Part shown: piece by piece, positions 19,226-32,121 of the stretch
Numbering within the stretch: the first letter of the stretch is position 1
Layout: every line of letters starts with the position of its first letter
Assembly (NCBI GenBank): GCA_037367405.1
Contig: JAZKJV010006056.1
Span: 200,868-264,867, forward strand
Direction of reading: 5' to 3'
From: Ottelia alismoides
Taxonomy: Eukaryota; Streptophyta; Magnoliopsida; Alismatales; Hydrocharitaceae
DNA: 64,000 nt
Notes under the pieces: model-generated
Told to the model about the DNA's origin: nothing
Database searches by the model: none
The model's input: the letters and a program-made list of their open reading frames with translations, nothing else
Position numbers and translations under genes: made by a program

Positions 19226-22080
19226 TGATGAACGCATAATCATCTACCTTAATTGTGTCTCATTATAATATGACTAATTACATGTTGATCAAACTGAGCG
19301 AAAGACCTCCACGAGGAGTGGCTCTACTAAAATCTCCTAGATAAGTCTAGTGTCAAACTCAGGGATACATCTAACTAGTCTATATAATTAGGACATAAAT
19401 ATATGAATCAAGTTACTCTAAGGTGCTAACTAGGTCAAGGTTGCACAATGACATAATGGATGCAAGGATTTTTATGGGGTTTTAGTGCATATATGTTAAA
19501 TGTCACTAAACGACAATGAATGCACAATGTAATGAAAATCTCACAATAAAACAACACACTCACAATCAATGCTTCTGATTACTTGATTACATATGAAATT
19601 CATAATGCTCAGGATATCCAAATGCATTACATTTCAACCTCAAGTTGATCTTTTTTATCAATGCTTCATTACTCAAGCCAAATTTTATGTCAACACATCT
19701 TAACACCCTAATACAAGGTAAAATTAGGAATTAATAATTAGAATAATTCATGAAGAGTTCCTGATTAAAATCAATATATTCAAAGCAAATTAAGGGTTAA
19801 ATGGCACATTAAATCAATTACCATGTGAATTTGACTTAATCAATCAATGTTTCATGCCAAAATATTTTAGTGTTTAGCTCATCAATTACAGATCTATTAG
19901 AGAGTACTATTCCATATTAAAGACATCCAAAAACCTTTAAATAGACACCAATTTCAATGTATTTGACCAACACATGCAAAAGTTATTATCATTCAAAGGC
20001 TGGGGGATGATTGCAAAGAAAATATAGAAAATATTAACATAAAGCTCCAAAAAAGGATGAAAAATGCAATATTGAAAAACTATCTGGATATAACATACAA
20101 AATAGCATGTACGGGTGTATAAATTCAACTAAGAGAAGGTGATAGGGCTTATCTCTGAATTTTTCCAGGATGCACGCATTGGACCTGAATGCTATTCTCC
20201 AAAAGTTGGGTCCATGCACTACAAATAGCCCTATCACGTGAGGTAGCCCACGTGAGGACTAGGTTGGGGTGGAGCGATGCTTCGGGACATGTGGAGATCG
20301 TTGGTGCTTCGTGACAGGTTTGGGTGCTCATATGCTGCAGGGTCGAACAATGGCTTGGTGAAGCTCTAGGTTTGTTAGATTAAATAGATGAGATCTAATC
20401 CAACCATGATTGTACATCTTCATTCGATCTCCTCCTCTGTGTAATACGGCGTGGAAGCGGAGCTCCAATGAGGGTAGGATCCCTCCTCCTTGCTCTGATG
20501 TGCGACCTGAAGGTCGGGAAGGCTTCCCCGAGGATCTACGAAGATAATGAAGTCTAGGAGATGAGCTGGTACCGTATGGATCGATTGTTTGAGGGCATCT
20601 CATTGGAGGCGAAGGAGTAGATAGGTGATCCTCAAATTTTCTTGCCAATCACTGGAGTTTGAGTACATGCATGTGTTAACACGAAAGCTGAACCAAAGGC
20701 ACCCGTGTACGGGTTGACATGCGATGGAATGGAGGTCCAGCAGAAGTGAGGGAGATGAGCCCTAAATGGGTTCCCAACCTTTTGCAAGGCCGGGGTGGAG
20801 AAGGTGATTGAGAAGTGGAGAGGAGAAGAGAGATGGTGCATGTGAATCGTCAGTGAGAGGCGAAGATGTGGGTGCTACGAGATAGGGAAGGTGATGTGTG
20901 CATAGAGTGAATAAAAAGCGATAAACGATGAAGAAAAGCGCAGTAAGATGACATGGGGAAGAAGTTAAAGATCGAGTAAGAACACTAAGATGAACAATGC
21001 ACCTAAGGGGCATGAATCACTTCCTCGATTGCCGCTTACATCTTGGGCTAGAAGCTGAGCTCGAGCAACTCAAAGATGGGAGCTGTAACTTGGCTGAAAT
21101 GCCATGGATCATGTCGGCGACTGATCTTTGTCTTCTTCTCAAAATCCTCACCAAATTATCACTTATTAGGGGCTTAGGGTTAGGAGGTGTCGCACACACG
21201 GGGGATTTGGCCAAATATCACTGGAGTGGAGGTATTTGAGGAAGAATGGGAAGAGATTCCAAGTGGGTATTTGTCAAGGTCCAACCATGTCCATTTGATC
21301 GGTGGGTAGATAAATGTGGAGGTTAGGTCTCAGCGTGGAATAAGGCAGCTGGGTCTCTGCCATGGACCTGTAAGTTGACAGAGAGGATGATTGAGGGAGT
21401 GGGTCAAATGAGGTGAAGATCAGTCCTTGGCGAGTTTGAGTGTCTAGAGAGTGAGGTGGTGGAGGTTGATGAAAGAGGAGGACCATTGGATCTACGGATC
21501 CAATGGTTGAATGAGCAGTGCCTGTGAAGGGTTCTAATGAGATCTGATGATCTCATCAGGCAACTGGGATAGGAGCAGGCATGTGCAACTCAGATGGAGC
21601 GCTCCAACAGATCTGATGGTGGAGGATGAATCTGTGTTGAAGAGAAGAGATAGGTCAGCTCAATCAGAGAGAGCCATGTGGACCAACAAGAAAATTAGAA
21701 ACAAAGAAAATAAAGAAAAAATATCAAAATAATATATATATATATATAAGCTCCAAATTAAAAAGTGCTCAACATGAAAGTTGTAGATCTTTTTAAGATC
21801 TACAAGTTTCATGAGAATACAAAGTCAAAATACATCATTTATAAAAGGATATGTTTCTGGCAAGTATTTTTAGGCTAATAAAAACACTCATTTTAATTTC
21901 TTTTGATATATTTTTTGTATTTTTGATTTGGAAATAATGTCGAAACAAATATCTACAATATTAAATTAATTTTTATGGGATTTTTGACAATGAGGAAACA
22001 CATAAAATTAAAATACGTTACTATGTTTATTTGTATACAATATTTAGAGTTAATTATACACAAAGTGTTAGATGTTAATG
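19226..22080 (-). mobile_element. gypsy LTR relic inserted in copia gag (minus orientation)
   Basis: The left end, TGATGAACG, corresponds to the 3' LTR end seen at 24779, 28500, 38082 and 62746. 'gtcaaactcagggatac' (near 19350) matches the 'gaacacaggg' block of those LTRs. A GC-richer block (about 20200-21690) and 'catgtggaccaac' (near 21675) follow in the same order as in the intact LTR 28500-32108. The usual 5' LTR start is not present on the right, so that end is truncated. Short frames in the GC-richer block are not genes. Confidence 0.6.
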
Positions 22081-22148
22081 TTAGTTAATTATTAATGTAT
22101 CTTATGGATTATTTTAAGTAAGAGAGATAAGAAATAGATAATATGGTG

Positions 22149-22564
22149 ATGAATGATGAATTTATCAGATTTGGAGACCCGTTCACATTTTCTAAGATAA
22201 AAGATGGAGAAAATGACTTCTCAGGAAAACAAATACAAGAGATTGAAATGAATGCGGAGGCAATGAATTTGTTGTATTGTACTCTTGCAGCTGAAGAGTA
22301 CAAGAAGGTATTCCAATGCTAGACAACAAATGAAATTTGGAGAAACCTCCAAACTATCTACATTGGAGGAGCCTATGATAGAAGTGATGAAAGATACAAA
22401 GATGTACGAGAAATCTATTCAGAAAGTAATGATATTCAAGAACTATGTTCAAGACACAAGGAAGAGATCAACTTGGAAAGAGGAGAAGATAAGTCGACAT
22501 GGGATGACACTGATTCCGACATCAACTCATGTCATGAACAAAAATCACTTATTGCATCTTGAAA
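22149..22564 (+). pseudogene. copia gag, central part
   Basis: The frame from the ATG at 22149 is open to 22564 except for one stop (TAG at 22319-22321). It reads MNLLYCTLAAEEYKKVF before the stop and TTNEIWRNLQTIYIGGA after it, matching the 'AL..I.C.L...E...V....TA.E.W..L...Y.G' pattern of the copia gag UBN2 domain. The distal part is acidic, with CHEQKSLIAS near its end. Nothing of the zinc knuckle is evident. Confidence 0.7.
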
Positions 22565-23394
22565 AATAATGATAAAGATGGACATATTGAAGATTGTAAC
22601 TCTGAATCCAATGATGAAACAAGTACTCTAACAATGAACTTGTTGAAGCTTATAAGGAATTATTTAGTTCTTATAAGAAACATAAAAAACAAAGGATGGA
22701 GTTAAAGAAAAAATGATAACAGTCTTGTGTTAGAAAAGAAAGTTATTAGTAATGAAGTAATTTCTTTAAAAACTAGAATATGTTTTATTGCGAATGATGT
22801 TTTTAGCATTAAAGAGAATACAAATAGATTTGTAGATAATTGAGATAAGGTTGTGAAAAGAAAAGATAAACTTGTGAGCACATCCAAAGATAATTTATAA
22901 TGCAATAAATACTTTTGCTTCTAGTTCATTAATTAATGCTCATTTAGTGTTAAATACTTTTATTTTGATCGAATGACCATGTAATTTACTTGCAAATGAA
23001 AGAACAAAAGATGCACCACATCATGCATGGAAATATATGAGATTACCTCAAAAGAAAATCAATAAAGAAGTTACACAATATCAAATGAAGATCAATATTG
23101 GAGGAAGCACACAATGATGAGAAGAAAAAGCTCAAATGGATGGATGAAGAATCATGAAAGCTATTTATAGTCAAATGAAAATCAAAGAATGATTACTAAT
23201 GCCCAAGATAAAGGACCAATGCATCAACATCGTATAGTAAAAATGGTTGGGAACTTTGGGAAGGATAATATTTGGCAGATGCCAACTGGGTATGATTAAA
23301 CTTTGTTTAGCCAATATTGTATGTAGATTAGGATTTTGTTAACATCTAGTCTCAACAAGGTCCTTTTTGAAGAAGAAAAATATAAATTTTTATA
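22565..23394. other. decayed copia internal DNA, no domain recognised
   Basis: This stretch lies where the rest of gag, the protease and the integrase should be. At about 830 bp it is far too short for them and has no recognisable integrase zinc finger or catalytic motif, so most of the middle of the element has been lost. Confidence 0.5.
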
Positions 23395-24220
23395 TTGAAG
23401 TTGTTTTTATCAGTTGTGAAAATAGTTTTTCTTAGTGATTATCTGAAAGAAGGAGTTTTTTCTAAACAACCATCTTGTTTTGTTGACAAAGATAACCCTG
23501 AGTTTGTTTGTAAATTATACAAAGCTTTGTATGAACTAAAACATGCACCAAGAGCTTGGTATGCTAGATTAAAGTCTTTTCTGTTATCTGCCAACTTTGA
23601 AATTGGAAAAGTAGACTCAACTTTATTTACTAGAAATTAAAATGATCTTTTAATAGTTCAAATATATTCTGATATTATTTTCAGAGCTACTAATGAAAAT
23701 TTATGCAGAAATTTTGTTAAGTTGATGTAGGAGGAGTTTGACTCATGGGAGAAATCATGTTCTTTCTAGGCTTGCATATTCTACAACTACGATAAGGGAT
23801 CTTCATAAGTCAAATGAAGTACACATCTGATCTTCTCAAAAGACTTGGGATGGAGAGTACAAAAGGGAAGACGATTTCGATGGGATCCGAAGCTTGGCTT
23901 GATGTAGATAAAAAGGGTAAGGATATTGATGCGACTCAATACAGATGTATGATTGGTTCACTGTTATATCTTATTACTAGTAGACCAGACAAATATTTTA
24001 GTACTTGTCTGTGTGCTAGGTTCCAATCGATCCCTAAAGAAAGTCACTTAAAAGCTATACAAAGAAACTTAAAATACTTGAAAGATCCTTATAATTATAG
24101 CTTGTTTTACCCTATATCACGACATCTTGATTTAAAATCTTATAGTGATTCTGATTATATTGGAAGTAGAACAGATAGGAAGAGTACTAGTGAGAAGTCA
24201 CTTCCTTAGAAATGTATTGG
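23395..24220 (+). pseudogene. copia reverse transcriptase, broken
   Basis: The fragment LYKALYELKHAPRAWYARLK matches the 'L.KALYGLKQAPRAWY..L' motif of copia reverse transcriptase. A stop at 23638-23640 precedes a stretch equivalent to the active-site region, where 'QIYSDIIF' stands in place of the usual YVDD box; one catalytic position is therefore changed. Further frameshifts lie near 23730-23815. The frame then reads MIGSLLYLITSRPD and SDSDYIGSRTDRKSTS, the standard spacing to the RNase H linker. The coding sequence is interrupted at 24221 by the gypsy LTR and resumes at 43528. Confidence 0.85.
24216..24220. repeat. target-site duplication ATTGG, left of gypsy solo LTR
   Basis: It pairs with ACTGG at 43527-43531 (one mismatch). 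The copia frame continues correctly across the pair. Confidence 0.75.
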
Positions 24221-24758
24221 TGATGAATCTCCATTTCATCACCTTTATTCTTTCATTTTGGCCTTAAATCCCTAGCTAAATGCATGTATATAGCATTAAA
24301 TTGGACAAAATAACACCCAATAATTGACCTGAAAATATAGTTAAAATATATGTATTTAATACCAAAATAAAAGAATAAAGGAAAGAAAAAAAGAATGAAG
24401 TTTCAAAGACACTTAGTGTCCTAGATCTCGAGACCCAATCATCATGATGACTTAGTCGACAAGGAATAAAGTAGGGTGAGATAGAGTAGCTAATGATACA
24501 TAAAAACTCAAAAATCATAATTCTTTATTAATCAATAATAGGCTTTGGGACCTATTTTACTCTTTATTATTTACACCTCAAATCAATAAACTTTTAACAT
24601 GAAATTTGTACATAAAAATACAAAGGAAAATATAAAATTAATTTACTCCAAAATAATACATAGTGCACTCAGGACTCACAAAATCAAAATAAATAAGCAG
24701 AAAATAAAAGGAAAAATAATGAGCAAACTATATACAAAAATTTTATGCTATCCATTGC

Positions 24759-24776
24759 TCCCCAACTATGGCATTA
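24759..24776 (-). promoter_or_regulatory. decayed tRNA-Asp primer-binding site
   Basis: It occupies the position of the intact site at 38062-38079 relative to the LTR end and matches at about 11 of 18 bases. Most differences are G-to-A or C-to-T, as expected from deamination of methylated cytosines. Confidence 0.6.
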
Positions 24777-24778
24777 TT

Positions 24779-27464
24779 TGAAAGAGCTAAAATCCAAGAA
24801 GCAGTCTTGTAGTCCACACAAGGTGGGACCAACAGTCACTATGATTATATCTCATGAAGACCTCACTAAATTCAACAATTAACCCACAAGAGAAATAATC
24901 AACAAGGAATACAAGAAAAATGTGGATCAAAATTTATTATTATCCTACAAACGAGTATGCATATAGTGACAAGTAGAGTAGGGTGTCGAGCACAGGGAAC
25001 AAGGGGCATAGTAATATATATTATTTATAAATAAATAATACAAGTATGTATATATGTATAAGAATGCACAATATTTTATCAAGGTCTTTGTAGATTTTTA
25101 ATTTAATTTCTCTTTTTTATATAAATAATACAAGTATGTATGTATGTTTGTATTTATAAGAATGCACCGCTTCATACAAAATGAAAGGTGGAGATTTAGA
25201 TCTGGGCTCGATCGAAGATCCAACGGCTCTCGAGTTGATTAGAAGAACTCCAAGAACTATGACAGGGTCTAACTTCAATCTGCTTGTTCTCCAACCTCCG
25301 GTAGTGGATTCGAGTTCTGACAATGGCTATGTGTTCCTGATGCTCCCCCGTGTGTAATGGTCGTCACCGACAAGGATGACCGAGGAGCTCTGATATCTCC
25401 AAATGACCTGGAGCTGTTGTAGGTCTTCGTTGAGGTTCAAAATGGGTCTTCACATGCCTAGTCTTGCACAAAAGTATTCCTAGGCTCAAGGGCTACATCC
25501 TCGGCCAATAGATGAAGAAAAAGGCAATGTGAAAGAGGTGGCGAGGGTTCTCCGAAGAAGGGCGATGGGCTGGAGCTCGACTCCCATATCCATGATGGAT
25601 CTGGGAGGGGGTGGAAGATGGAGGAACTGATGGAGAATGTGAAGGGGGTTTGAATGGAGTGGAAATTGAGGCGATGTAACAATCGGATCGATGAATTAGG
25701 ATAGAGCTCAAGCTCCAAGCAATTGGGGTATTTTTATTTTAGGGCTACATGAATGATAAAAGGTAAAATTAAAGTACATGAATTGAAATAGAACTAAAAG
25801 ATTACCTAGGAACAAAAGGAAGAGACCTTGACTCGACTAGAGTCGAGGAGACAGAACCAACCGACGGAGCTCCTCTGGCGATAGGTGGATCACCACCTAT
25901 AATCGAACTTCCCCACTACAAATCTGCCTACTTCGAGCCACCACCAAGAATAAGAGGTCTGGATGAATTTGAGGGTCTAAGGTCGATCAAAAGGGGACCA
26001 AATTTGGTTGTGGAGCTAGATGAGTTTATTTATAGGTTGAATTAATGGGTGACTTGCGAGGCAGATGCTGATCAAGTCGATGAATATCCGGTTCTCATGA
26101 AGATCGGACGAGGATCAGGGAAATCAGAGCTCAGACGATGTTCAAGGTGCGAGTCATATTGATCATTAGAGATCTTGGGAAAGAGGCGAGAAATACGAGA
26201 CTCGGGGTGTCAGACGAAACATAGGAGGCGGAGGGGTAGTTGACCCGAGGGCAACGCGGAAAGGTTTCTGGTTGGTCCACATGGACCAACCAGAAAATTC
26301 CCTAGAGGAAAATCAATGAAAATTCAAGAATAAATAATAAATGATTTAATTAAATTTTTATTAAAACATGAAAAATGTTTGTAATTTGATGTAGTATTTT
26401 AGACATATTTTTATTTATTTATTCAAGGCCTTTTTATTACAAGTTAATATTTATATATAAAATATAAGAATAAATACATGTTTCTCGATATATTTATTTT
26501 TATTATGTATTATATATTTTATTATTTATATGTATTTTATATAATTTTAATATATTTAAATACACATGTGGGTATTTTTGGTATATTTTTCTGAGTTTAT
26601 ATGTAGAGTTACTTAAATATGTATGTACATATTATATGTATATATAGGTATACTTTACCTATATATTAGAGTCATGTATTTATTTTATTTCCTTTTTGAT
26701 GATTTTATTTTATTTTAATTATGTATATATGTTCTAAATAATATATACAATTTTGGATAAATAAAAGAATTTGACGAATAAAAAGAATGAATATATTGAA
26801 TATAATATACATGTATAATGCACAATATGGTCTCAAAACCTAACTTTTGTATCATACCTCCAATTAAATGAAATTACCTTTATTAAATATCTTATTAAAA
26901 GTTGTATACAATTAAAGGTGTTTTGGTCTATTTTGATATGATATGGAGAAGATACATGTCTGTGAAGTTCTTATTTTGCCTTTTTATTTTATTTGTCACG
27001 GGCACACTGTGCATTATTTTTACAAGATGTATTTTTTTATATTTCTTTATATTTTTATCTACAATATTCATATTGAGCGTTCTATTATTTGAGGGTGTAA
27101 AAATAATGAAATAAAATAGGTGCCAAAAAGAAATTATTGAGCAAAAATAATTAGGGTTTTAATGTATTTTCTGTACATTCTCATGCCCTATCTCCCCCTA
27201 CTTTATTCCTTATCAACCAAGTCATCATGATGATTGGGTCTCAATGTCTAGGGCCACTCATCACCTATGGTGTTTCATTTATTTTTCTTTTCTTCCTTTA
27301 TTATTTTATTTTGGAATTAAATATATTAAATATACATTATTTATACAATATTTTGTACAAATTACATAGTATTTATTTTGGCAAATTAATGATACATACA
27401 TGCATTTAGCTAGGAATCTAAGGCCAAAATGAAAGAATAAAGGTGATGAAATGGAGATTCATCA
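24779..27464 (-). mobile_element. minus-strand Athila-type LTR nested in the solo LTR
   Basis: On the plus strand it runs from TGAAAGAGC to GGAGATTCATCA, i.e. an LTR starting TGATGAATCTCC read on the minus strand. It contains the usual blocks in order: 'gagcacagggaac' near 24990, a GC-richer block at 25180-26280, the palindrome CTGGTTGGTCCA..TGGACCAACCAG at about 26267-26292, an AT-rich stretch, and 'cctactttattccttatc' near 27197. The primer-site relic beside it shows it was a 5' LTR. The rest of that element is missing apart from about 70 bp of leader. Confidence 0.75.
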
Positions 27465-28499
27465 TATACACAAAATAAAAAGCCACGAAGAAAACTTCAC
27501 AGACCTATATCTCCTCTACACAAACTCAAAATTGACCAAACTCACCTTTATTTCTCATAAAGTTTAATTATCTATTTAGTGAAGGCGGTTTCACTTAATT
27601 TAGAATTAAGATGCAAAAGTTGGTTTTTGTGTCCCAATTGTACTTTATACATGTATATAATATTCAATATATTCATTATTTATTTTTTAACTTTCTTATA
27701 TTTTCATATACTTATAAATAATATTAAAAAATGCATTATAATAATAAAATTAGAATAAAACCATCAAAAAATCATTAAAATAAATAAAGTATTATAATAT
27801 ATACATAAACTATGCATATAATATATATACTTATTTATTTAAGTAAATAAATAAAATCAGAAAATAAACTAAAAATATGTAATTAAATAAGGTATAAATA
27901 TAGAAAGTATGTGAAATAAAATAATAAATATAAAACAAGATAAAACACACTAAATATAGGTGTATATATATATGTATATACATGTAAATATCAACACATA
28001 ATAAATTAACTTGTAAAATAAATAAATATCATAATAAAATACTACATAAAATAATATATATTTTTATGTTTTAATCTGAAAATGATAAAATCATTTACTA
28101 TCTTTAATATATTTATTAAATGATTTAATCCCACCCATTTTCTTGTTGGTCCACATGCACCAACCAAAAACCAACGACTGTTGACCGCCCAGTCAACAGT
28201 CCATGCCCCTCGCAGACTCTATCAGAGTCATGGGAGGATCCTGACATCTCCCATTTTCCACTCCACCACCATGTCGCCTTTTTCCTCGAGCCTTCCACCT
28301 TCTTGTAGCATGTACCTCCCTACTCACACCCATTCACCTAGCTCCCACCAACCACCTCTCATCTGCAAGCCATTGCTCCTCGAAGCTCCCCATCATCTAT
28401 GCATAAATAAGAACTAATGGGCTCTTTTTTTAGATTTGATCCCATTTACTCCTTGTAACCTCCTTAGGAGATCATCCTATCGAAGCTGGTGGTGACAAC

Positions 28500-31400
28500 T
28501 GATAAACACAAGATTAAGAGCGGTCGTATCGACTCACAAGTTGAGTCAACAGTCGGTGCCTTGACCACTACAGAATCCCGTATTTAATCAACAATTAATC
28601 CACACTATAGATCAAGCAATAAGAAATAAATGTGAAGTTAAAATTTATTTTTAACTCTACATAAATGGTGTATAGAGCAAGTATGCAGAGAGTTCGAACA
28701 CAAGGAGCCAAACAGGGTAGATCGCACAGGTGTGTGTGTGTGTGTGTGAAAGTGAAATGTGTGTCTACAATATGCAATGCAAATATTTTTGTGGGTTTAA
28801 ATATTTTTTTTATTTTTAATTTTGTATTTTGATTTTTAATTTTCTAATTTTTATATTTTAATATTTTATATTTTTTTCAATATTGGAATTTATAAGCTAT
28901 ATAATAAAAGAGAAGATAGAATATTTATAAAAATATGAAAAAATACTCAAAAATTCAGAAATCAAATATTTTTTGGTCTTTTTATGATTTTTTACTGTTT
29001 TTGTGATTTTTGGGTATTTTTCGAAATGTTTTTGATATTTTTAAAAGACAAAATAAATGAAAATAGTGAGTGAGCTACTGGCTGTGAGTAAAACTATGAA
29101 TGAAAAATATCAAACAGCCACCAAAATTTTCCAAACCAAATTTAAAATAAAGATAATGAATAGAGGAAACTACAGAACCTTAGTTTGCAATTTTTGGAGT
29201 TTTCTAGGATTTTTTATATATTTTTTTGAAGTTTTTAGGTATTTTCGAATTTTTAAGGTTTTACTTTTGAGATTTTTAGTAAATTTTGGATTGACACTAA
29301 GATAAGATAAAATACACAATAGGTGATTTTTTGGACTTTTTTAAGGTATTTTACTATTTTTTGGTATTTTCTAAGCTAGACAGTACTGAAATAGCATGTT
29401 TTTTTTAATAAATATAAAAATGAAACAAAAGTAAAAACTAAAAATATGGCGTGTAAGAGCTAGTTAACAGGAGCCTAAACAATTTTTTGTAGAATTTTTG
29501 GGATTAAAACGAGGCTCCAAATAAATAAGGGAAACATGCAAAAAGACAAAGACTGGCAGGGACCTGTTTGTAAATAGATAAAAATCCAGGGGCTTGCAGG
29601 CAAATTCCACAAAAAGTTATAACTGAATAAAATAATTGCTGGGCTAAATAATAATAGCAAAAGCTACGGGGTTGCGCCTGCAAAATTTCCAGGAGGCATG
29701 TGCGTGAGCACGTGCACCTGGGAAGGGTCTGTTCGAGAATACAAACAAATCTAGGGTCCCAAATATAAATATTACAAAAATTTCAATACAGCAGAGGAAA
29801 GATTTGGAACTAAACACAAATTGCAAAAATGCTTTGGGTGAAAAGTCAAAATACCCAAAGCAGGAGGCGTGATCGGACGATGGGCCTTCCCTCACTTATA
29901 CACGTGTCAGCGCGTAGGCATGCGATGCCCCTTCGGCCACGGACGACCTGGATTAGAACGTGATCTGACTATCCGACGGTGCTGAAGCGGCACGATCTAA
30001 CAGTTGTTGTACCACCTGGGCCTCCTCCAAAATCGAACGGCGGCGAGGTGATGTCGACGAACTGGGAAGAACTCGCGGAGATACGAGCTTCCCCAGCCCC
30101 GATCTCTCCTCTCCACTGCCCGGTGATGATCCAAAGTGCCCAGAAGGCTTCCTGCAAGGTTGCTTAAGGTCCCGAGGGTGCCAAAATGCTCCGGCGGATA
30201 TCGGAGTGGCCGCGCGAGTCCGGCGGAGCTGGGCACTTCCCAGCACCACGGTCGGCCTTCAAAATCCCATCCAGGGATGTTCTTCAACTCCTAGCCTACA
30301 AGGAAGAAGTAATAGGGTCGGGGGTAAATTGCCCCGACCCTGTAGGGTGGCGAGATGATGTGGGGAGGAGGAGACGGAGCTCGTCGGAGCTAACTCCGTC
30401 GAGATGGTGGCGGCAATGAATGGATGGATTTTAGGCAAAATGGATGGGTGAAACAAGAGGTTTAAGCTACTAGAAACGAAAAGATGCCAGAAAAACACAA
30501 TAAAAATGCAAACCTCAAGGGATATACCCGAGGTGGACCTCAAGGCCAGAAGGTGGCCGGAGATGGTGGAACATGCCGAGGACTGCCTGAATCACACCTC
30601 GACGGAGTCGGGGATCAACCCGTTGTCACCGGGGATCCAACAGCGACAGCCCGGAGGTCTTGAGGACGGCCAAGAACGGTTCAAAAAGTCAAGGAAGGTG
30701 GCGGGCTTGATTTTGAAGGATGGCTGAATGGTCCCGAAGATCGAGGTGTATAAGGCGATACAACGCTCCAATCCTCAAAGCAAGCATTGGGTGTGTATGC
30801 CCAATGTTTGAGGACAAAAAATCATCAAGGAACCATCACGAGATCATGCAAGGAGGAATCTCGAAAAACTGGAGAAGTTAGGTCAAAACCTAGGTCTGAT
30901 AAGAACAGGAGCTGGGGTCAGATAGTTGACCGCGGGTCCCCCCCTGGTTGGTCCATGTGGACCAACCAGGAAAAAACCTGAAAAAAAGTTTTCTAAAATC
31001 ATTTTAAAATAGTAGATAATTTTATTATTTTTAGGTTATTAAATAAAAAATATTATTTATTTTATAAATTAATATATTATGATTTTTAATTATTTTTATG
31101 AGCTATATTTTTACAAGTTTACTTTTATGTCCTTTATAGGTATAATACCTATATACTTTATTAATTAGTTTTTATTTTGTGTTTTTAATTTTAATTTTAT
31201 TTATTATTTTATAAAATTATAAGATACTTTTATACACATAAATATATTTTTGTTTTATTTTTATGATTTATTTTGTATAATTAATAAATTATAAGTAGGT
31301 ATTGTATAGGTATGTATATAGGTATAATACCTGTGTATTTTATATACATATATTTTTATTTTGAGTTTTATTTGGGTTTTTATTCCTGTCTTAATGTACA

Positions 31401-32108
31401 TAATTATTATAAGTAATATTTACAAAATTAGAAAAATATAAAAATATACAAATGATGAATGAATAATAAATTGAATATTTTAATCAATACAAGTATTCAA
31501 GAAGGGTCCAAAGCTCAACTTTCAAACCGTAGCTTCGCCAAATGCGAAACCACCGCCATTAAATAGCTTATTTTATTCTATATACAATTAAAGTGAGTTG
31601 GTGCATTTGGAGTTTTCATTTGTGAGATACGGGTCTGGGAAGTTGGGATTCTGGAATTTTATTCAGACCATATCTTTTTAGCTGTACATTATTTTTCAGT
31701 GAAATCAATTTTGTATTTTTCTTTATTAAATTATCTACAACTTTCATGTACAAAGTTTTTTATTTGAGGTATAAAAAGTGGAACCAAAAATAGGTCCCAA
31801 AATGAATAAAGAATGAATTAAAAAGTATAGGTATTTGACCCTTATCTCCCCCTACTTTATTCCTTATCGACCTATTCATCAAGATGCCTAGATCTCGAGG
31901 TTTGGGTCATAAAATATTTACAATATTTTATTCTTTTTCTTTTCTTTTATTTATTCTATAATTTTGGCTTTAGTTACAGCATTTTATATGCTATTTACAG
32001 GTACATGCATGAATGCTAATATGCTCTAATTAAGGGTATTTACATGCATTTACTAGGGTTTTTGAGGCCAAAATGATAGAATAAAGATGATGAAATGTGG
32101 ATTCATCA
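28500..32108 (-). repeat. 3' LTR of the nested Athila-like element
   Basis: Plus-strand ends are TGATAAACACAAG and GTGGATTCATCA. It contains a (TG)n tract near 28731-28748, a GC-rich block at about 29850-30960 where several unrelated frames overlap, and a palindrome (TTGGTCCATGTGGACCAA core) near 30946-30970. None of the short frames inside is judged to be a gene. Confidence 0.9.
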
Positions 32109-32121
32109 TCCCCCTATACTT
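32109..32121 (-). promoter_or_regulatory. polypurine tract of the nested element
   Basis: On the minus strand AAGTATAGGGGGA directly abuts the 3' LTR start. This is the expected place and composition for the plus-strand primer. Confidence 0.8.

Noticed and set aside
20200..21700. Cluster of 60-106-codon frames on both strands as a possible gene
   Set aside because: They lie in the GC-richer block of a minus-strand gypsy LTR relic and match blocks in the other LTRs; no domain or splice pattern is visible.
29950..30990. Overlapping frames of 60-98 codons as genes
   Set aside because: The same stretch recurs at 39530-40570 in the partner LTR, so it is LTR sequence.
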